From: Lachnospiraceae bacterium
GTDB lineage: Bacteria; Bacillota; Clostridia; Lachnospirales; Lachnospiraceae
NCBI GenBank assembly: GCA_900765975.1
Contig: CAAFTS010000162.1
Coordinates: 1 to 12,720 of the forward strand
Length of the DNA: 12,720 bases
Reading direction: 5' to 3'
Shown: positions 8,597 through 12,720 of the stretch, piece after piece
Position numbering within the stretch: position 1 is the first letter of the stretch
Layout: each line of letters starts with the position of its first letter
Translations under genes and position numbers: made by a program
Notes under the pieces: model-generated
Told to the model about the DNA's origin: nothing
What the model saw: only the letters and a program-made list of their open reading frames with translations
The model's database searches: none

Positions 8597-9940
8597 TCAT
8601 GAATCCTTTTGTATTTGTAATGTTTTATTCTTCCGGTAATACAAATATCCCGACACATCCGCCAAAAACCATCCAATCGGAACCGCCGCCCAAATTCCAT
8701 TTACTCCAATTGACGGAACTGCCGACAACGCATAGGCAAGCAAAACTCTTGTTCCCAGGGAGATAATCGTCAAAACAAGTGAAATTCCCGGTTTTGTCAC
8801 CGCTCGAAAATACCCATAAAATAGAAACAAAAACCCAATCAGACAATAAAAGGTTCCTTCTATGCGCAGATAGTTCACTCCAATCTGTAAAACATCCGCC
8901 TCCGTCGCTTTTACAAAAATCCGCATCAGAGGTCTGGCAAAAATAACCACTGCCGCACTGACTGCTACACTAAACAAAAACGAAGTTCTTACTGCACTTC
9001 GCACACCCTGTTGTATCCGTTTCTGTTTCCCTGCTCCATAGTTCTGTGCAATAAAAGTCGAAAATGCATTCCCAAAATCCTGCACCGGCATATATGCAAA
9101 AGAATCAATCTTGACCGCTGCCGAAAATGCTGCCATAACAGCTGCGCCAAAGCTATTTACCAATCCCTGTACCATTAGAATCCCAAAATTCATGACAGAC
9201 TGCTGTACACAAGTCAAAAAGGACAGATGCACAAGTTCATTCAAAATCTTCGGTCTCCATTTCACCGCCTGCCGGTTCAAACGAAATTCCGGAAAACAGA
9301 TCCACGTATAGAGAAAAATACCAATTCCCGAAAGATACTGAGACAAAACAGTTGCCTCTGCCGCCCCTCGAACACCTCGCTGAAAACCTATTACAAACAA
9401 CAGATCCAAGCCAATATTTACCACAGCAGAAACTCCGAGAAACAAAAGAGGCACAAACGAATTCCCGGCCGCACGCAAAAGAGAACCAAAATAATTATAA
9501 AAGAACGTCGCTGCAATCCCCCAAAAAATTACCCACAGGTATGTTTTCATCATCTCATAAAGTTCTGCCGGAACCCGCAGCAAATACAGAATCTCATCCA
9601 ACCCCAAAAACACAATTGCCATCAGTAAAACAGTAACCGCACCAATCATACAAAGAGAATGAAACAAGCTCGCGCGCAATTTTTCCAGTTCTTTCCTTCC
9701 TATACATATCGAAAACGCCACACCACTTCCCATGCACAACCCTAGTATGATCGAAGTCAGAAAAGTCATCAACGTATAGGCAGATCCAACTGCTGCCAGA
9801 GCTTCTCTTCCCAAAAAACGGCCTACAATAATTGTATCCACAACATTATAAAGCTGCTGCAGCAGATTCCCTACCATAATAGGGAATGCAAACCACAGCA
9901 GTGATTTTGTAATATTTCCGGTCGTCAAATCATGATTCAT
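8597..9940 (-). CDS. MATE family multidrug/drug-sodium antiporter
   Basis: The product is 447 residues with twelve predicted membrane helices in two homologous halves, the layout of MATE transporters. Recognisable pieces are the N-terminal GNITKSLLWFAFPIMVGNLLQQLYNVVDTIIVGRF stretch (characteristic of the DinF/MepA-like clostridial branch; first 20 residues are the useful part), LLRAAGNSF in the middle, and IAQNYGAGKQKRI at the start of the second half. Such proteins export cationic or other small compounds using sodium or proton gradients; the substrate cannot be read from sequence. An in-frame ATG at 10021 would add 27 residues, but the ATG at 9940 has GGGAAG seven bases upstream and gives the normal length. 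The start overlaps the end of the DUF5685-type gene by 11 bases, implying translational coupling. No clear terminator follows. Confidence 0.93.
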   Translation of the reverse strand: MNHDLTTGNITKSLLWFAFPIMVGNLLQQLYNVVDTIIVGRFLGREALAAVGSAYTLMTFLTSIILGLCMGSGVAFSICIGRKELEKLRASLFHSLCMIGAVTVLLMAIVFLGLDEILYLLRVPAELYEMMKTYLWVIFWGIAATFFYNYFGSLLRAAGNSFVPLLFLGVSAVVNIGLDLLFVIGFQRGVRGAAEATVLSQYLSGIGIFLYTWICFPEFRLNRQAVKWRPKILNELVHLSFLTCVQQSVMNFGILMVQGLVNSFGAAVMAAFSAAVKIDSFAYMPVQDFGNAFSTFIAQNYGAGKQKRIQQGVRSAVRTSFLFSVAVSAAVVIFARPLMRIFVKATEADVLQIGVNYLRIEGTFYCLIGFLFLFYGYFRAVTKPGISLVLTIISLGTRVLLAYALSAVPSIGVNGIWAAVPIGWFLADVSGYLYYRKNKTLQIQKDS

Positions 9941-10766
9941 GTTTTTCTTCCCGTTTCTTTTGTATTTTATGATATCGCGTCCAAACACCTGCATATAAAA
10001 TATTCCGCAAAATATCTGCATCTATAAGACATGGAAGTTTTTCAAAAGCAACACTGCACTCAGCCATCATCATCTGTAAAATCTCACCACATCGTTTTTC
10101 ATAATCTTCGGTTCCACTCAATGTTCGTAAAGGATTGTAATTGCCGTCTTTCAAATCCTGTTCCAAATCCTCATAGGCATCCATGATATAAATAAATTTT
10201 CCAAGAAAGAATCCCATCGCTCGCAAGGTCTCTTCCCACATATCTTTCTTGTAGATGAAAAGTTCTTCCATCAATCTTCCAAAACAGCCTGCTGTAGCAT
10301 CCAGATCCTGCGAATCTTCCTTTTCATAGCGAGCCAGCGCCTTTAATTCTCTCTGGATTGCCTTACTTTGTCTTGGATATTTTTTTACCGCCTTTTCCGC
10401 TTTTTTCCGAAGTGCCTTCATTCCCAGAAGAGCTCCCGCCTTTTTCTCATCCTGCCAATCATCTTTCAGATGATAATAAGCAAGAATCAAATTCATATCT
10501 GCAGCATATTCAGAAAATTCATTTTGCAGCATACTCTGTTTCTTTATTGGATGCACTTTACAGCGATGGTTGGAGTTCACCAATTCTTGTTCATACAGCG
10601 AAGTCAATAAGATAATGGCAAATGTCATATCGTAAGTTAATGTCATCTGTCCAAGACTTCCATATCGCTCCTTTAACGTCTGACAAAGCCCACAATAATA
10701 TGCCTTATACCGCCGAAAATCTTTTATTTTCAATTCTGGTTCACAAACCGTTACATATCCAAACAT
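9930..10766 (-). CDS. DUF5685-type helical protein with aspartate-rich motifs
   Basis: The 278-residue protein matches, from memory, the DUF5685 family of Firmicutes. It opens with MFGYVTVCEPELKIKDF and carries the YYCGLC motif (Cys25, Cys28), with Cys8 and Cys69 as further possible metal ligands. The rest is helical. Two acidic clusters stand out: KDDWQDEK (Asp102, Asp103, Asp106) and DAYEDLEQDLKDGNYNP (196-212; Asp196, Asp200, Asp204, Asp207). Their order and spacing of about 90 residues recall the DDXXD and second aspartate motifs of class I prenyl synthases; that is an inference, not a family assignment. The function is unknown. The start has AAGGAG five bases upstream. The gene overlaps the MATE gene by 11 bases and follows the coiled-coil gene without a terminator, so it is likely part of the same operon. 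Confidence 0.8.
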   Translation of the reverse strand: MFGYVTVCEPELKIKDFRRYKAYYCGLCQTLKERYGSLGQMTLTYDMTFAIILLTSLYEQELVNSNHRCKVHPIKKQSMLQNEFSEYAADMNLILAYYHLKDDWQDEKKAGALLGMKALRKKAEKAVKKYPRQSKAIQRELKALARYEKEDSQDLDATAGCFGRLMEELFIYKKDMWEETLRAMGFFLGKFIYIMDAYEDLEQDLKDGNYNPLRTLSGTEDYEKRCGEILQMMMAECSVAFEKLPCLIDADILRNILYAGVWTRYHKIQKKREEKHES

Positions 10767-10825
10767 AGGCTCTCCTTCTTCTTTATCAAAAAATTCTTTC
10801 CTATGAGTATATCACGTTTATGCAT

Positions 10826-11128
10826 TTATTTCACCTTTTTCATGAGTTCTTCTGCCATCTTCCGAATCTGTTTTTGTTTGTCTTTTAGCGATTGGGTTTT
10901 CGCCTCCTCTTCCGAAAGTGCCGCATACAGGTGTATGGTATTCATATACTCCCAAACCGCCTCCCGTATCCCTTCTACTCCGGCTACGGTCCCTTCCGTC
11001 ATCTCAAGCCTCTGTTTGATTTTCCGGCATTCTGCCTCCGCCTTTCTCACTCTCTGATTCTGATACCTAAACAGAACGAAAAAAATACCTATACATAAAA
11101 TAAAAATACCGATTCCTAAATATAACAT
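10826..11128 (-). CDS. Small membrane-anchored coiled-coil protein of unknown function
   Basis: The 100-residue product has a single N-terminal membrane helix (about residues 2-20, LYLGIGIFILCIGIFFVLF), followed by a basic, charged helical region with coiled-coil character (about 22-47 and 72-100, rich in K, E and Q). The likely arrangement is an inner-membrane anchor with a cytoplasmic helical tail. An in-frame ATG at 11164 would add 12 residues, but GAGGAGG lies eight bases before the ATG at 11128, which I therefore take as the start. It begins 13 bases after the stop of the HEPN-like gene, so the two are probably translated from one mRNA. I recognise no named family. Confidence 0.75.
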   Translation of the reverse strand: MLYLGIGIFILCIGIFFVLFRYQNQRVRKAEAECRKIKQRLEMTEGTVAGVEGIREAVWEYMNTIHLYAALSEEEAKTQSLKDKQKQIRKMAEELMKKVK

Positions 11129-11141
11129 CTGTTCTGCCTCC

Positions 11142-12002
11142 TCACAGAAAATAATCTCTGACAACTTCTCTGAATTTCTGAGGTTCTATCGGAAGTTTTA
11201 AAACAGTAGGTTTTCCATTGTTTTTTTCCAGCAACCGAAGTTCTTCTCGTTCTCTGATCACCTGGAGCGCCGGTTTGCGTTTCCCCAACTTCTTTTTTGC
11301 CTCTTCCTTATTTTCGCATACCAGTACCTGATTGGTAATTGGTTCCAACAGCATCTTCAATCCCTCTGCATAAGACGGATTTTCGCACAAAATCAAAATC
11401 AGCGGATTGGTTCTCGTTCCTTGACGTACTTGAATAAAATCCAGCACAGGCGTATGATACAGACTAAAATCTTTTTCAAGATTTTCTTGATTATAATACG
11501 TTTTTGCCGCCTGACACATTCGATTGCAAAATTGTTCAATATCAATACGAATATCGGTCATTCCATTCTGTGAACGAGTCTGCCCCATCTGACATACAGA
11601 TGTTCCACAATTGATTCCTAAATGAAAATGGATTTCACTTTCTTTACTATCATTTAGAAACCCCTTGTTCTGATGCAGATATTCACATCGCAACTGCCAG
11701 CATCTCTCTCCGCAAATATACGGCGCCTCATCTTCCGGTGATACTTTAAAAAATGCTGCTGCATATTCATCGAACCAGCGAATATATTGACTGCCTACAT
11801 CCCGAGTCGGGTTTTTCTGCCGGTCAAGCATCACTCTTCCATCTCTATATTTTTTTACCAAATCCGGAAATGCAATTCCGCCACAGATATCCGGAAGTGT
11901 CAATGCCAGTGCCAAAGCGGACTGCCATCTTTCATCTCGAATATTTAGCTCCACCTCTTCAATCCGATGCAGAAATGTAAAATCGACACTTCCTCTCTTC
12001 AT
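11142..12002 (-). CDS. Protein with HEPN-like N-terminus and degenerate receiver-like C-terminus
   Basis: I do not recognise a named gene. The first 120 or so residues are helical and end in GERCWQLRCEYLHQNKG, where Arg105 and His110 give the R-X4-H pattern of HEPN RNase domains. The sequence ALTLPDICGGI near 33-43 and YIRWFDEY near 73-80 fit a HEPN-like bundle. Residues about 198-286 read like a shortened response-regulator receiver domain: NPLILILCENPSYAEGLKML resembles its first strand and helix, NKEEAKKKLGKRKP its second helix, and KLPIEPQKFREVVRDYF its last turn and helix. The acidic pair is replaced by Cys206-Glu207 and no phospho-acceptor aspartate is evident. It would thus be a phosphorylation-independent pseudo-receiver. 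Start: AAGGGG is about seven bases upstream. It follows the membrane iron-sulfur gene by 35 bases and precedes the coiled-coil gene. Confidence 0.7.
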   Translation of the reverse strand: MKRGSVDFTFLHRIEEVELNIRDERWQSALALALTLPDICGGIAFPDLVKKYRDGRVMLDRQKNPTRDVGSQYIRWFDEYAAAFFKVSPEDEAPYICGERCWQLRCEYLHQNKGFLNDSKESEIHFHLGINCGTSVCQMGQTRSQNGMTDIRIDIEQFCNRMCQAAKTYYNQENLEKDFSLYHTPVLDFIQVRQGTRTNPLILILCENPSYAEGLKMLLEPITNQVLVCENKEEAKKKLGKRKPALQVIREREELRLLEKNNGKPTVLKLPIEPQKFREVVRDYFL

Positions 12003-12037
12003 TTTATATCCCCTTCCAACCTTGATATTTCTGATAA

Positions 12038-12610
12038 CTATTTTATATCTTTCGCTTTACAAATCAATTGTGTCATCGTTCCCATCGGACAATATACACA
12101 CCAACTGCGCGGTTTAAACAAAATCATCGTAATGAAACCTAATATCGTAGAGGTCAGCATTACACTATAAAATCCAAACGCAAACTGTGCCACACCTTCA
12201 TGAAATAAAGTTCCATGATAAGCCCAGTTCCAAGGAACTTTAAATGTCCAAAGCAATGTCACTATCTGTTTTAAATCCTGACTTCCGGCAAATACCAGAT
12301 ATGTATTCCAAAGCATGAGAAAAAACATAGCAAAGAAAAATACAAGGAATCCATATCGAAACACTTTGCTTTTCATCCACTTTGGAATGTCACGTTTTCG
12401 AGACAAACCAAACCTTCCTCCTAATAAGCCAAATAACTGCCCCCGTCCGCAATAACGATTGCAGTAACCTTTTGTTCCATATCGAATCGAAATGATCAAC
12501 GGAATAAAGAAACATAACAATCCTAACCACGCAAAAAGAATATTGAAAAACCCAAGTATCAAATATGCCAATGACAGAATCCATAAATAATCATACCATT
12601 TCTTTTTCAT
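12038..12610 (-). CDS. NapH/NosR-like membrane iron-sulfur protein (4Fe-4S binding)
   Basis: The 190-residue protein has about four to five membrane helices and two cytoplasmic cysteine motifs flanking them: YCNRYCGRGQ (Cys50, Cys54) and WCVYCPMGTMTQLIC (Cys171, Cys174, Cys184). Paired cysteine motifs after membrane helices are the signature of the NapH/NosR/RdxA-type membrane electron-transfer proteins. This one ends without the usual C-terminal ferredoxin domain, and its first motif has CGRG where the family often has a CPxG form. A role in moving electrons across or near the membrane is plausible, but the partner is not visible in the window. The start has GGGGGTG about seven bases upstream, and an 18-bp dyad lies just before it. 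It appears to be the first gene of the unit that includes the HEPN-like protein. Confidence 0.8.
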   Translation of the reverse strand: MKKKWYDYLWILSLAYLILGFFNILFAWLGLLCFFIPLIISIRYGTKGYCNRYCGRGQLFGLLGGRFGLSRKRDIPKWMKSKVFRYGFLVFFFAMFFLMLWNTYLVFAGSQDLKQIVTLLWTFKVPWNWAYHGTLFHEGVAQFAFGFYSVMLTSTILGFITMILFKPRSWCVYCPMGTMTQLICKAKDIK

Positions 12611-12636
12611 ACTTACACCCCCTGAATTTCAATGGT

Positions 12637-12654
12637 ACTGTAAAGTTTTACAGT
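12637..12654. promoter_or_regulatory. 18-bp dyad ahead of the membrane iron-sulfur gene, possible operator
   Basis: ACTGTAAA (12637-12644) and TTTACAGT (12647-12654) are exact inverted repeats around two bases. The dyad ends about 27 bases before the start codon at 12610, between any promoter and the ribosome binding site. No T-run follows, so a terminator is unlikely. It looks like a binding site for a dimeric regulator. The TGTAAA/TTTACA core is loosely like a cre site but lacks the central CG, so I assign no regulator. I found no convincing promoter in 12655-12720. Confidence 0.5.
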
Positions 12655-12720
12655 CCTATTTTTATTAAAAACCTTTTATTTTCAAGGGATTCTCTACTTT
12701 TTTCAAAATAAAAAGCAATA

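Noticed and set aside
8591..8605. GATTC/GAATC hairpin at the end of the MATE gene as a terminator
   Set aside because: The stem is only five base pairs and no T-run follows on the minus strand.

Overview
The window looks like a chromosomal stretch from a low-GC Gram-positive anaerobe, most likely a Lachnospiraceae-type Clostridium relative. The evidence is AT-rich spacers, strong AGGAGG-type ribosome binding sites, an eno-secG-rnr-smpB gene order, an [FeFe]-hydrogenase-type protein and a PcsB-like cell-wall hydrolase. The assignment is an inference from gene content, not a database match. Every real gene I see lies on the minus strand, so transcription runs from position 12720 toward 1.

Read in transcription order, the right third (about 12610 to 8597) is a close-packed run of five genes: a NapH/NosR-like membrane iron-sulfur protein, a protein with a HEPN-like N-terminus and a receiver-like C-terminus, a small membrane-anchored coiled-coil protein, a DUF5685-type helical protein with aspartate-rich motifs, and a MATE exporter whose start codon overlaps the DUF5685 gene. 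A good sigma-A type promoter then precedes a J-domain protein with a cysteine-rich tail, which overlaps a six-helix membrane protein. That unit ends at a clear terminator.

The middle (7145 to 2853) is housekeeping: enolase (eno), the SecG translocase subunit (secG), RNase R (rnr) and the trans-translation factor SmpB (smpB). A hairpin terminator sits between secG and rnr, and rnr and smpB are four bases apart. No tmRNA gene (ssrA) is present in the window. Next comes a [FeFe]-hydrogenase-like protein with altered H-cluster motifs.

The left end holds a secreted NlpC/P60 peptidoglycan hydrolase with two candidate promoters. Immediately upstream of the stronger promoter is a perfect tandem 12-bp repeat that resembles a WalR/OmpR-type regulator site. 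The hydrolase gene ends in a strong terminator. Ten bases beyond that terminator hairpin begins the 5' end of a group II intron, cut off by the window edge. A same-strand insertion just after a terminator is the known target choice of bacterial class C group II introns.

The least ordinary items are the HEPN/receiver-like fusion and its neighbours, the DUF5685 protein with prenyl-synthase-like aspartate motifs, the SCCCP variant of the hydrogenase L1 motif, and the terminator-associated group II intron. No spacer longer than 300 bases lacks a gene. The largest gap, 1247-1520, holds the promoters and repeat described.
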